From positions 1-59,501 of the forward strand of contig JADIMD010000045.1 of assembly GCA_017695015.1 (NCBI GenBank): DNA of 59,501 nt. The letters run 5' to 3'. This stretch comes from Candidatus Cryptobacteroides faecigallinarum (GTDB lineage: Bacteria; Bacteroidota; Bacteroidia; Bacteroidales; UBA932). Both the position numbers and the translations under genes were made by a program. This document shows, in pieces, positions 1 through 8,066 of the stretch (its first letter is position 1; each line of letters opens with the position of its first letter). The notes beneath the pieces are model-generated. The model saw only the letters and a list, made by a program, of their open reading frames with translations, made no database searches and was not told where the DNA came from.

Positions 1-224
1 AAGTTTACTTGCAATTGCCGAGGCACAACCGTATATATGGCGCATGCCAAATATAGGAAAAAACAGAATACCATCGTACACGAAAGAATGGCAACGCTGG
101 AATTTTTCCATAACAGGCAGGGCAGCGTAACAAATTCGCAATCTCCACGCAACAGAAGCGACACACATTTGTAATTTTCTGATAATGTTTTCGAGATATT
201 TTTGCGGCACAAAAATGAAAATTG

Positions 225-1598
225 ATGGGTAAAAAATTTATTTCGGCATTATTCCTGGCTGCCATTCTGCCGATTTCCAGTCTTGCAGCAGGAATGACAT
301 CCGCGGATTCCCTTTCAACAGGGAAAAGAATGAGGGCAAATGTCTATTTCCAGGACGGGAAAATCAATCTGCGCACTCAGGACAAAAAATTCAGAATCCG
401 GCTTGACAACCGTATCTACACTGATGCATCGTTCTACATACCGACCAGTCCGGTAGACGGGCTTACCTCGAAACTCAACAAGGACCTTGAAGAGGATGAC
501 GGGCAGTTCCGTTTCAGCAACGGAGTAAGCGTCCGCAGGGCAAGATTTGCAATCAAAGCCGAACTGTTCGAGAAATGGTTCGCCGAATTTGACCTTGACT
601 TCGCATACAATGAAGTAGAGATCAAAGACATGTATCTCGGCTATAAGTTCAATGACCATCTGTCAATACAGGCAGGTCATTTCAAGGAGCCGATGAGCAT
701 GGAAAGAGTGACAAGCTCCCGTTACATTCTTTCCAACGAAAGACCGATGCCTGTGGAAGCCTTGGCAGGAGGCAGAAGACTCGGTATCGCCGCGAAGTGG
801 TGGGGAAAATACTGGTGGATCTCAGGAGGCATCTTCGGTCAGCAGGTCGACATTCTTCATAAAGAAAGGAACCGTGGCAGCGACGGTTATGGTTTCACGG
901 GGCGCCTTGCGATACCTGCTCTCAACAACGACAGGTTCACCGTCCATATAGGAGGCTATGCAAGCTACAGGACTCCTGACGCAGACGGAAGGGAGAACCG
1001 CACTCTTCTTTTCAGGACATTCCCCGAGAGCAGGACAGACCGCAGACGGTTCCTGCAGGCAGAGATTCCGAATGTCAACCACTACTCGGTCTTCGGGATC
1101 GAAGCAGCATTCAGGGCAAACAAATTCCTGTTGTACTGTGAATATCTGTTTTCATCCGTAAACCGCTACAGAATTTCCTCGGGGACACGACAACAGCTCA
1201 AGAATGCGGAATTCGCAGGCTGGTATGCAACCGCATCATATATGATTATCGGCAAACAAAGGAAATATTCTCCCGAAGATGCTGAATTCGGACCTGTACA
1301 GGTGGATCGCAAATGGGGATACCTCGAAGTTGCAGCAAGGGCAAGCCATCTGAATCTCAACGACTTCCACGAAATGTCAGATCAAATCAAGGGAGGTTCG
1401 GCCTACGCCTACAGCGCAAACCTCAACTGGTATCCTGTAAGCAATATCCTTGTAGGTCTCAACTACACATTCATGGACAACGACAAATATGCCGACTCCA
1501 AGGGACAGATCACGGCCGACGGCAAGCCGCTGAGCGAAGCCAGACCTGACGGAATCGATTTCCATATCCTGCAGCTCAGGCTGATGGTGTCATTCTGA
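225..1598 (+). CDS. Phosphate-selective porin O/P family outer-membrane porin
   Basis: Predicted 16-stranded outer-membrane porin of the OprO/OprP family (457 residues), forming a channel for anions or small solutes. A signal peptide covers about residues 1-23 (MGKKFISALFLAAILPISSL, then AAG). The conserved family core follows: basic strand RRARFAIKAELFEKW, DLDFAYNEVEIKDMYLGY, then AGHFKEPMSMERVTSSRY and GRRLGIAAKWW; the chain ends in LRLMVSF with the C-terminal Phe typical of barrel proteins. The open frame reaches a TTG three bases upstream; I chose the ATG because it starts the signal peptide. A TATTTTTG -7 box lies at 197-204, but the nearest TTG is 25 bases upstream, which is too far. 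It is followed by a lipoprotein and a phosphatase on the same strand; phosphate as substrate is inferred from the family name and neighbours only. Confidence 0.85.
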   Translation: MGKKFISALFLAAILPISSLAAGMTSADSLSTGKRMRANVYFQDGKINLRTQDKKFRIRLDNRIYTDASFYIPTSPVDGLTSKLNKDLEEDDGQFRFSNGVSVRRARFAIKAELFEKWFAEFDLDFAYNEVEIKDMYLGYKFNDHLSIQAGHFKEPMSMERVTSSRYILSNERPMPVEALAGGRRLGIAAKWWGKYWWISGGIFGQQVDILHKERNRGSDGYGFTGRLAIPALNNDRFTVHIGGYASYRTPDADGRENRTLLFRTFPESRTDRRRFLQAEIPNVNHYSVFGIEAAFRANKFLLYCEYLFSSVNRYRISSGTRQQLKNAEFAGWYATASYMIIGKQRKYSPEDAEFGPVQVDRKWGYLEVAARASHLNLNDFHEMSDQIKGGSAYAYSANLNWYPVSNILVGLNYTFMDNDKYADSKGQITADGKPLSEARPDGIDFHILQLRLMVSF

Positions 1599-1703
1599 CC
1601 GATATTTACCATGACCGGGACAGGAAAGGTTCAAATGAAATCAAGTTGTAAAAGCTGATTACCTATACTTTAGAGGACAATAATACAAAACAACATCAAA
1701 ATT

Positions 1704-2741
1704 ATGGAACTGAAAAAATCTATGATCTGTATTGCAGCTCTGGCTGCAGTTTTCTCCCTGTCAGGATGCAAGGACGACACTGAGCCGGGAGAGATGACAT
1801 CCGGCATAACCGGGCTTTACATCAATGAAGTGTGCAGCGGCGGCGGCTCTGACTGGATAGAGCTGTACAACGCAAGCGACAAGGAAATTTCTCTTGGAGG
1901 AATGCATGTCCAGGACAACAAAGGCAATGAAGACCAGTACACATTCCCTGACGGAGCCTCAATCGCGGCTAAAGGGTTCATTGTCCTCGAAGAAGGGAGT
2001 GACTTTGCTTTCGGCATAAGCGGAGACGGAGATGAAATACATCTCCTCGATGAAGGATACGCCGTTATTGACGAGATAATAGTGCCTGCAATGGATGACT
2101 ACTACACTTATTACCGTACTGTAGACGGGGGAAATGCCTGGGACACAATATACGGTGGGACGAAAGGACGCAGCAACACCGGGACTCCTGACAATCCAGA
2201 AGAAGGAGGAGACAATGAGCCGGTAACCCCGGAAGATCCGACTGCAGACTATACTGCCATCAAACTCAATGAGCTGAACGGCAACGACAAATTCATCGAA
2301 CTTTACAACAGTTCGGACAAGGCAATAGACTTTGCAGGAGTATATTTCACCAAGGACGGTGAAGACACATTCACGGTTCCGCAGAATACTGTAATTAAGG
2401 CAGGTGGATTCCTCACCATATGGTCAGAGAAGTCCGATGCCGTGGGAAACGGTGAAATCGCAGAAGATTCCCCTTATATCTTCAATTTCGGACTTTCCGC
2501 CGACAAGTCCGTCATGATCGAACTTTTCTCTCCTGACGGGACATCTATAGATATCTTCAAAAATCTAAGCCAAAGTCTTGGAGAGAGCTGGGGAGAAGAT
2601 GACGGAAAATATGACAGCAAAGACAAAGGCTCTTTCGCACGCGAAAATGACGGCACCGGAGACTGGTACATCATGTCAGCGACTGCAGGCAAAAGCAACA
2701 ACGCAGCAGAGAAAGCAGAAGACGCGAAAATAGAGTGGTAA
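1704..2741 (+). CDS. Lipoprotein with two lamin-tail (LTD) domains
   Basis: Secreted lipoprotein of 345 residues. Signal peptide with lipobox L-S-G-C, Cys22 being the predicted lipidated residue, followed by KDD. Two lamin-tail-like beta-sandwich repeats are visible: residues about 35-150 (INEVCSGGGSDWIELYNASD) and about 185-300 (KLNELNGNDKFIELYNSSD), joined by an acidic Pro/Gly/Glu-rich linker at about 155-182. In bacteria LTD domains occur in secreted nucleases, phosphatases and surface proteins and are thought to bind DNA or carbohydrate; no catalytic domain is present here. The stop codon overlaps the upstream end of the next open frame by a few bases, so this gene and the metallophosphatase are probably cotranscribed. 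A weak TTG-N17-TACTTTAG promoter candidate lies at 1646-1673. Confidence 0.8.
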   Translation: MELKKSMICIAALAAVFSLSGCKDDTEPGEMTSGITGLYINEVCSGGGSDWIELYNASDKEISLGGMHVQDNKGNEDQYTFPDGASIAAKGFIVLEEGSDFAFGISGDGDEIHLLDEGYAVIDEIIVPAMDDYYTYYRTVDGGNAWDTIYGGTKGRSNTGTPDNPEEGGDNEPVTPEDPTADYTAIKLNELNGNDKFIELYNSSDKAIDFAGVYFTKDGEDTFTVPQNTVIKAGGFLTIWSEKSDAVGNGEIAEDSPYIFNFGLSADKSVMIELFSPDGTSIDIFKNLSQSLGESWGEDDGKYDSKDKGSFARENDGTGDWYIMSATAGKSNNAAEKAEDAKIEW

Positions 2742-2770
2742 CAGACTCATCAGAATGCCGCAAACAACCG

Positions 2771-3973
2771 ATGAGAACCAGAATACTCTATTTTATAATA
2801 TCTGTCCCCCTGTTCTGCAGCCATTTATGGGCGCAGGAGAGGGAGACTATCAATTTCATATATTGCTCTGATGTGCATTACGGTCTGGAACGGGAATTCA
2901 GAGGCTCATGGACAAGTGCGGATTCAGTATGCAGGGCGATGATTGAATCATTCAGGATACTTGAAACGACAATTCTCCCGGAAGACGGAGGAGTGGATGA
3001 AGGCGAAATTTTCGGAAAGCCTGACTTCGTTATATGCACGGGGGATATTGCCAACAGAATGGAGGACGGGGTGCAACCTGCCTCCGAATCCTGGAGACAG
3101 TTCTGCAAGGACTGGAGCTCCTACTGCACGACAGATCCCGAATCATACATTACTCTGCTCAAAGGAGAAATGAATGGACCTCATTGCGGAATCCCACTGT
3201 TTCTCGTCCCCGGCAACCACGACATAAGCAATGCCATCGGGTATACGAAGCCGATGCACCCGAAGACAGACCCGGCAAGCGCCTCAGGCATCTTCAACCT
3301 CATGATGCTACTGTCACAGGCGCATGATGACGGGGATGAAATTCATGACAGTCTTCTCAAAACAGGCGACAAACCCAATCCTGATTTCCGCTATGCTAAA
3401 GACAAGACCCACTATTCGTTTGTTCTGGACAGTATCCGTTTCGTATTCATGGGAATGTGGCCCGATTCGGAAATGAGGGAATGGTTTGCCATGGAAACGG
3501 CAGAAGACGACGGCATACCGGCACTGATCTTCACCCACGACCCACCTGAAGCAGATGCCAAACACTTCACCAATCCATGGAAAGGTCACGGCATCAACGG
3601 CATCGACAAATTCGAGAACCTTCTGTCGGACACCTGTTCGGTCAGATATATTGACAGGAAGCCGAAAAGGAACTGGGAAGTTCTGGAAAAATTCATCTAC
3701 AGACATCCGGAGATTAAAGCTTATTTCCACGGAGACAAAAACTACAATGAATTCTACTCATGGACAGGGGTTGAAGGCAGCATCAATCTACCCGTATTCA
3801 GGGTAGATTCTCCAATGAAAGGAGAATACTCTTCCTATGATGAAAGCCTTCTTTCATTCATTGTTGTCTCCATCGACCCGTCAACAGGAATGCTTACCGC
3901 AAGAGAATGTCTCTGGAACAAAAGAAAAGAGGCAGGATTGTCCTGGGGTGAAACCAGGACGATCTGCCTCTGA
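2771..3973 (+). CDS. Secreted metallophosphoesterase
   Basis: Calcineurin-like metallophosphatase of 400 residues with an N-terminal signal peptide (MRTRILYFIISVPLFCSHLW, AQE), predicted periplasmic or exported. Metal-site motifs appear in order: CSDVHYG (D-x-H), CTGDIANR (G-D), VPGNHDI (G-N-H-D) and FTHDPPEA (H). The usual closing G-H-x-H is replaced by FHGDKNYNEF, so the last metal-ligand block diverges. The frame is open to a GTG at 2735, inside the preceding gene; ATG 2771 is preferred because it begins the signal peptide. It probably dephosphorylates an extracytoplasmic phosphoester; the substrate cannot be read from the sequence. The porin and LTD lipoprotein upstream suggest a surface scavenging unit, which is inference. 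Confidence 0.8.
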   Translation: MRTRILYFIISVPLFCSHLWAQERETINFIYCSDVHYGLEREFRGSWTSADSVCRAMIESFRILETTILPEDGGVDEGEIFGKPDFVICTGDIANRMEDGVQPASESWRQFCKDWSSYCTTDPESYITLLKGEMNGPHCGIPLFLVPGNHDISNAIGYTKPMHPKTDPASASGIFNLMMLLSQAHDDGDEIHDSLLKTGDKPNPDFRYAKDKTHYSFVLDSIRFVFMGMWPDSEMREWFAMETAEDDGIPALIFTHDPPEADAKHFTNPWKGHGINGIDKFENLLSDTCSVRYIDRKPKRNWEVLEKFIYRHPEIKAYFHGDKNYNEFYSWTGVEGSINLPVFRVDSPMKGEYSSYDESLLSFIVVSIDPSTGMLTARECLWNKRKEAGLSWGETRTICL

Positions 3974-4001
3974 CATTTCAAGTTCCAGTCCGGGCTGAAG
4001 A

Positions 4002-4868
4002 TTATTTTCTCTGCTCTATGACGCAGTCGGCAGGGAGTTCTATATTGGCGTCAATTGTAACGGACCCGATCGAGTCGGCCACAATGTGTCCTGAAGTAGG
4101 GTTCTTTATGTTTGTAATTGAGCCCCTGATATCCGCCCTGAGGGTCGAATACTCGAAAGCCCTGTCGCATGAAGGGTCGAAGGTGCAGTTTTCCAGAACA
4201 AGGTCACGGGCATGGCAAAGAGGCTGTTCCCCGGAAATATGGCAGTTCACCAGACGCAGATTGCGGGAATGCCACCCGAGATATTCCCCGTTGAGCTCCG
4301 AATCATATATGGTGACATTCTCCACCTCCCAGAAAGCATCCTTTGTGGTGATTTTTGCATTGTGGATTTCCGCATTCCGCACATACTGGAACACATATTT
4401 GCTGTCGCTCTCAAGACCGTCGACATAGATTCCTTCGCTGAACATGAACGGGTAAGTGCCTCCATGGAGCTTCAGATTCCTGATCCTGATGTCATGGCAT
4501 CTCCAGAAGACCTCGTCCGCATCATTCATGACCACATTGTCGATCTCGATATCGAACATCTCGCGGAACATCTTAGGGGCATCGATGACAGTGTCGGTCA
4601 TCTTCAGGCTGTCCGAATACCAGAGAGCAGAACGGCCCCCGACCGCGAAATAACATTTGTCGATGGTGAACCCGTGAACATGCCAGAAAGGATAGTTCCC
4701 CTCAAAACGGCAGTTCGTGGCAATGATATTGCTGCATTTCTTGATTGCAGACTCCCCTTCCAGGATGGTCACATTGTCGAGATGCAGGTCATGTGAAGCG
4801 AACAGGGGACGCTCGCCGCTGAATGAAGTATCTTTGATCAGTTCCATATCACAGTAATTATTGTCCAT
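4002..4868 (-). CDS. DUF3737 family right-handed beta-helix protein
   Basis: 288-residue protein recognised as DUF3737, a pectin-lyase-like parallel beta-helix family with no known biochemical role. The whole chain is built of short repeats of the pattern (I/V)xNCxFxG: for example NIIATNCRFEGNYPFWH, LRLVNCHISGEQPLCH and LVLENCTFDPSCDRAF. There is no signal peptide, so it is probably cytoplasmic. ATG 4868 (MDNNYCDMELI) or the Met at 4847 (MELIKDTSFSGERPLF) could be the start; the frame upstream of 4868 lies in the promoter region. A TACTTTTG -7 box (minus strand, 4889-4896) with a TTG 16 bases further upstream would serve it. It converges on the metallophosphatase with 28 bases between stops. 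Confidence 0.75.
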   Translation of the reverse strand: MDNNYCDMELIKDTSFSGERPLFASHDLHLDNVTILEGESAIKKCSNIIATNCRFEGNYPFWHVHGFTIDKCYFAVGGRSALWYSDSLKMTDTVIDAPKMFREMFDIEIDNVVMNDADEVFWRCHDIRIRNLKLHGGTYPFMFSEGIYVDGLESDSKYVFQYVRNAEIHNAKITTKDAFWEVENVTIYDSELNGEYLGWHSRNLRLVNCHISGEQPLCHARDLVLENCTFDPSCDRAFEYSTLRADIRGSITNIKNPTSGHIVADSIGSVTIDANIELPADCVIEQRK

Positions 4869-4978
4869 TTGCCGGAATTCCGACTCTGCAAAAGTACGGA
4901 ATTTCACATTTACAAGAATAACCTGATTACAGAAAAAATGCCCCAATTTACAGAGTCGGGGCTAAAAGCCGCCCATAA

Positions 4979-4997
4979 TGTTAAAAATTTGTTAAAA
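4979..4997 (+). repeat. Two TGTTAAAA direct repeats 11 bases apart
   Basis: TGTTAAAA occurs at 4979-4986 and again at 4990-4997, one helical turn apart on the same face, ending 25 bases upstream of the TTG -33 box of the promoter at 5022-5051. The geometry fits a tandem activator site (OmpR/PhoB type) or an A/T-rich upstream element. The low complexity makes chance a real alternative. Confidence 0.3.
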
Positions 4998-5021
4998 AGC
5001 GCAATATTTTCCTGACAGGTA

Positions 5022-5051
5022 TTGCGGATTAGGAAAAAAGCAGTACCTTTG
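5022..5051 (+). promoter_or_regulatory. Bacteroidetes-type promoter, TTG-N19-TACCTTTG
   Basis: TTG at 5022-5024 and TACCTTTG at 5044-5051 are separated by 19 bases, matching the Bacteroidetes primary-sigma consensus (TTTG / TAnnTTTG). Transcription should start near 5057-5059, about 108 bases before the DJ-1-like gene. Confidence 0.8.
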
Positions 5052-5082
5052 TACTCGGTTATTAGTTTTAGTGTTATTAATT

Positions 5083-5141
5083 ATGTGGTTAGTATGAGGG
5101 TCCCCACGAGAGTGGCGATATCCTCTTTTTTTCGTTTATAG
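5083..5141 (+). promoter_or_regulatory. Leader with two tiny ORFs and a terminator-like hairpin (candidate attenuator or short RNA)
   Basis: Downstream of the promoter lie a four-codon frame (MWLV, 5083-5097) and, starting inside its stop (ATGA), a 15-codon frame at 5094-5141 (MRVPTRVAISSFFRL). The second frame overlaps a hairpin: outer arms GAGG 5096-5099 / CCTC 5122-5125, inner arms CCAC / GTGG closed by a GAGA loop at about 5103-5114, followed by seven T at 5126-5132. This has the form of an intrinsic terminator about 75 bases after the predicted start site. It could attenuate the DJ-1 gene or end a separate small RNA. Confidence 0.55.
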
Positions 5142-5166
5142 GGTTAATTTACTAAATATTCTGAAT

Positions 5167-5742
5167 ATGAAAGGTGTTTATGTGTTCTTTGCTGACGGCT
5201 TTGAAGAAACCGAAGCCTTGACTACAGTGGATATGCTCATAAGAGGAGGGGTGAATGTGAAGATGGTATCGATAAACGAACAGAACTCCGCAACCAGTGC
5301 GCACAAGATCCACATAGCTACCAACATGAATTTCAAGGAATTCCTTGACACCGTGGAGCTCGACGGGACAACCGACAAAGACTTCATGATATTCCCCGGA
5401 GGCATCCCCGGTGCCACCAATCTGGCTGCAAACAAGACTCTTATGGACATGATGGCCAAGCATTATGAAGACGGAGGAAGCATCGCTGCGATATGTGCGT
5501 CTCCAAGCGTGGTATGCAGCCTTCTCCCCGGCATCGAGGGGAAGACCATGACCTGCTACGACGGGTTCGAGCCTGCCCTGCAGGAAAAGGGCGTCAATTA
5601 CACCAAAGACGGGGTTGTCACTGACGGAAGAATAATCACAGGCAGAGGTGCAGGCCATACGGTAGCATTCGGTCTTGCCATCGTTGCCAAGATCATGGGT
5701 CAGCCTACGGCAGCTACAGTGGCCAAAAGCATCATGCTTTAA
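5167..5742 (+). CDS. DJ-1/PfpI (ThiJ) family protein
   Basis: 191-residue class I glutamine-amidotransferase-like protein of the DJ-1/PfpI/YajL family. The nucleophile-elbow cysteine is Cys110 in AAICASPSVV, and Glu16 of GFEETEALT corresponds to the conserved Glu that supports it in human DJ-1. The C-terminus has the expected GAGHTVAFGLAIVAKIMG. Members act on reactive carbonyl and oxidative damage or have unknown roles; older annotations as a thiamine enzyme are not supported. The 3' end overlaps the convergent phosphatase gene by 11 bases. Expression probably depends on read-through of the leader hairpin upstream. Confidence 0.88.
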   Translation: MKGVYVFFADGFEETEALTTVDMLIRGGVNVKMVSINEQNSATSAHKIHIATNMNFKEFLDTVELDGTTDKDFMIFPGGIPGATNLAANKTLMDMMAKHYEDGGSIAAICASPSVVCSLLPGIEGKTMTCYDGFEPALQEKGVNYTKDGVVTDGRIITGRGAGHTVAFGLAIVAKIMGQPTAATVAKSIML

Positions 5743-6220
5743 CTGTCATTTCATCCTTGATGGTGCGGTATAGATTGGCACAGGCCTCTTCCAAAAGGTC
5801 AAGCACCAGTTCGAAACCGTCATGCCCCATATAATAAGGGTCGGGGATATAGGAAATCTTATGGGTGGTAAGGTAACTTGCCATCCTTTTTATTTTACGG
5901 CTCGCCTCGACTGACGGTGCAAGGTGCATCAGGTCCTCGTAGTTCTGGTCGTCCATTGCTATCACCATGTCGCAATCGAGAAAATCCAGAGATGACACCG
6001 GTCTTGCCCTGTGCGTCAGGATATAGCCGCGCGCCTCAGCAGCATGGCGCATCCTTCTGTCAGGCAACTGTCCCTGATGACCTGAATACAGTCCTGCAGA
6101 ATCCACCTCAAACAGCTCCGAATCATGATTTTTCTCCACTATCGACTCGAATATCCCATGGGCTGCAGGAGAGCGGCATATATTGCCCAAACACACGAAA
6201 AGCACTTTGTATTTTTCCAT
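5732..6220 (-). CDS. Low-molecular-weight protein tyrosine phosphatase
   Basis: 162 residues. The N-terminal P-loop CLGNICRS has the C-X5-R signature (Cys10, Arg16), and the general-acid Asp lies in IPDPYYMG near the C-terminus, as in Wzb/YfkJ/Etp-like enzymes. It hydrolyses phosphotyrosine or related phosphoesters in the cytoplasm; in Bacteroidetes the substrate is unknown and no tyrosine kinase is in the window. Its ATG shares one base with the alr stop (TAATG), so translation is probably coupled to alanine racemase. Its 3' end overlaps the DJ-1-like gene by 11 bases within a short palindrome (AAAGCA-TCA-TGCTTT, 5726-5740). Confidence 0.9.
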   Translation of the reverse strand: MEKYKVLFVCLGNICRSPAAHGIFESIVEKNHDSELFEVDSAGLYSGHQGQLPDRRMRHAAEARGYILTHRARPVSSLDFLDCDMVIAMDDQNYEDLMHLAPSVEASRKIKRMASYLTTHKISYIPDPYYMGHDGFELVLDLLEEACANLYRTIKDEMTVKA

Positions 6221-7329
6221 TATCGCGTCACGATTCTGTCGATACGGCGAGGTATCGAGGTGAATATTTCATAAGGGATTGTCCCGAGAATACCTGCAAG
6301 CTCGGATGCCGTAGGATCTTCTCCGAACACAGTAACGGTATCCCCCACCTCGGCAGGAACGCCTGTGATGTCAAGCATGCACATGTCCATGCAGATGTTC
6401 CCTATGGTAGGGACCCTATGCCCGTTCAGAGAAAAGGAACAGTTGCCGTTTCCGAGATGACGGTCAATCCCGTCGGCATATCCCACAGGTATTGTGGCTA
6501 TCACCGTCCCCTCGGGTGAAATCTGACCGCGCCTGCCGTATCCGATGGTCCCGTCCTCAGGCTTCAGATGCTTTATCTGCAATATGTTGCACTTGAAAGA
6601 TGCCACCGGAGCGAGCCTGACCTGCGGAATGGCGCTCACCCCATAGATTCCTATGCCGAGGCGGACCATATCGAACTGGTACTGCGGGAATCTCTCAATA
6701 CCTGCCGAATTCAGTATATGGTACATCGGCCTGTATCCGAGAACGGATGAAATCGCATCCGCGTTTTTCCTGAACATTGCCACCTGGGTTTCCGTAAAGG
6801 CGTCGCATGCAGGATCTTCAGAAGCAGCAAGATGCGAAAAGACAGATTTCACATTGACATAATGGCAGGATGGAAGAAAGTCGAGAAGCTCGGGAAGCTC
6901 ATCTGTCATGAATCCGAGCCTGTGCATCCCGGTGTCGAGTTTGACATGTATCGGATATTTTTCGACATGGCGTTTCTCAAGCACTTTGCAGAAAGCCTCC
7001 AGCGTGTACATGTTGGGAATGCTCGGCTCAAGAGAATTGTCTATAATCTCGTTGAAATAGTCTGTGCCTGAAGTCAATACCATTATCGGGACCTTGATGC
7101 CTGCGTTCCTCAGCTCTATACCCTCCACCGGATATGCCACCGCGAAATAATCCGCTCCTGCATCCTCCATCATTCTTGCAAATTCCACCGCCCCGTGTCC
7201 GTATGCATTGGCCTTTACCAGGACGAGCAGTTTTGTAGAGGGTTCGAGACGGCCTCTGAAATATCTGTAATTTTCAAGACAATTTGGCAGATTTATCTCC
7301 AATCTTGAAAAGTCATTCTCTTTTAGCAT
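6220..7329 (-). CDS. alr: Alanine racemase
   Basis: 369-residue PLP enzyme that makes D-alanine for peptidoglycan. The PLP lysine is Lys39 in VLVKANAYGHG, and the catalytic tyrosine lies in PVGYADGID in the C-terminal beta domain; the mid region (KLDTGMHRLGF) is typical. The frame stays open another 84 codons upstream through the divergent gene; the Met at 7329 (MLKENDFSRLEINL) is the right start by family length. It is followed by the LMW phosphatase with a one-base overlap, and it diverges from the YugP-like peptidase across only 54 bases. Confidence 0.95.
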   Translation of the reverse strand: MLKENDFSRLEINLPNCLENYRYFRGRLEPSTKLLVLVKANAYGHGAVEFARMMEDAGADYFAVAYPVEGIELRNAGIKVPIMVLTSGTDYFNEIIDNSLEPSIPNMYTLEAFCKVLEKRHVEKYPIHVKLDTGMHRLGFMTDELPELLDFLPSCHYVNVKSVFSHLAASEDPACDAFTETQVAMFRKNADAISSVLGYRPMYHILNSAGIERFPQYQFDMVRLGIGIYGVSAIPQVRLAPVASFKCNILQIKHLKPEDGTIGYGRRGQISPEGTVIATIPVGYADGIDRHLGNGNCSFSLNGHRVPTIGNICMDMCMLDITGVPAEVGDTVTVFGEDPTASELAGILGTIPYEIFTSIPRRIDRIVTR

Positions 7330-7383
7330 CTTTATTGTATATTTGCGCAAAACGGTTGCAAAAATACTAAAAAATATAGATTT

Positions 7384-8052
7384 ATGTATTGGATTCTTTT
7401 TATCGGAATCATGGTGCTCGGGCTGATTGTCCAGGGCGTCCTCCAGAGCAAGTTCGGCAAATATTCCAAAGTTCCGCTTCCCAACGGGATGAGCGGGGCT
7501 GAAATTGCCATGAAAATGTTGAATGACAACGGGATTTATGATGTAAAGGTCGTGCCTGCAAAGGGAATGCTTACCGACCATTACAACCCTGCCACCAAGA
7601 CCGTGGCTCTCAGCGAAGGCGTGTATGCTTCAAGGTCAGTTGCCGCTGCCGCCGTGGCTGCACACGAATGCGGACACGCGGTACAGCATGCCAAGGGATA
7701 TGCTCCGCTGAAAATGAGGTCAGCCCTCGTGCCTGTGGTGAGTTTCGCATCGAACATAGTGCAGTGGGTGCTTCTCGTGGGAATATTGGTAATCAACACA
7801 TTCCCGGAGCTGCTGTGGTTCGGCATCGGACTGTTTGCCCTGACCACACTGTTCAGCTTCATCACCCTGCCCGTTGAAATCAATGCTAGCCAGAGGGCGA
7901 TAGCATGGCTCGACAGCACCGGAATCACCGACTACGAGACAAGACCGATGGCAATCGACGCCCTCAAATGGGCAGCCTACACATATGTGGTGGCAGCAAT
8001 CGGCTCTCTCGCGACTCTGCTATATTATATAGGTATAGCGAGAAGGGATTAA
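7384..8052 (+). CDS. YugP-like membrane zinc metallopeptidase
   Basis: 222-residue integral membrane protein of the YugP / Zn_peptidase_2 family. A membrane helix starts at the N-terminus (ILFIGIMVLGLIVQGVL). The zinc motif is A-A-H-E-C-G-H-A-V-Q-H (HExxH) at about residues 94-104. Two or three further helices follow: VSFASNIVQWVLLVGILVI, LLWFGIGLFALTTLFSFI and the C-terminal YVVAAIGSLATLLYYIGI. The physiological substrate is not established. It is divergent from alr with a short shared region; TATATTTG at 7338-7345 is a possible -7 box without a well-placed TTG. Confidence 0.88.
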   Translation: MYWILFIGIMVLGLIVQGVLQSKFGKYSKVPLPNGMSGAEIAMKMLNDNGIYDVKVVPAKGMLTDHYNPATKTVALSEGVYASRSVAAAAVAAHECGHAVQHAKGYAPLKMRSALVPVVSFASNIVQWVLLVGILVINTFPELLWFGIGLFALTTLFSFITLPVEINASQRAIAWLDSTGITDYETRPMAIDALKWAAYTYVVAAIGSLATLLYYIGIARRD

Positions 8053-8066
8053 GTCCGCAAGGCGGC

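Noticed and set aside
1..174. Open frame on the plus strand from the left edge to TAA at 172-174, and an overlapping minus frame.
   Set aside because: Composition and codon use do not resemble the neighbours, no family is recognisable, and the frame is short. It may be intergenic; nothing is annotated before the porin.
5167..5742. Thiamine-biosynthesis (ThiJ) role for the DJ-1-like gene, with a TPP riboswitch in its leader.
   Set aside because: No thi-box sequence is present, and the ThiJ name is historical; family membership gives DJ-1/PfpI only.
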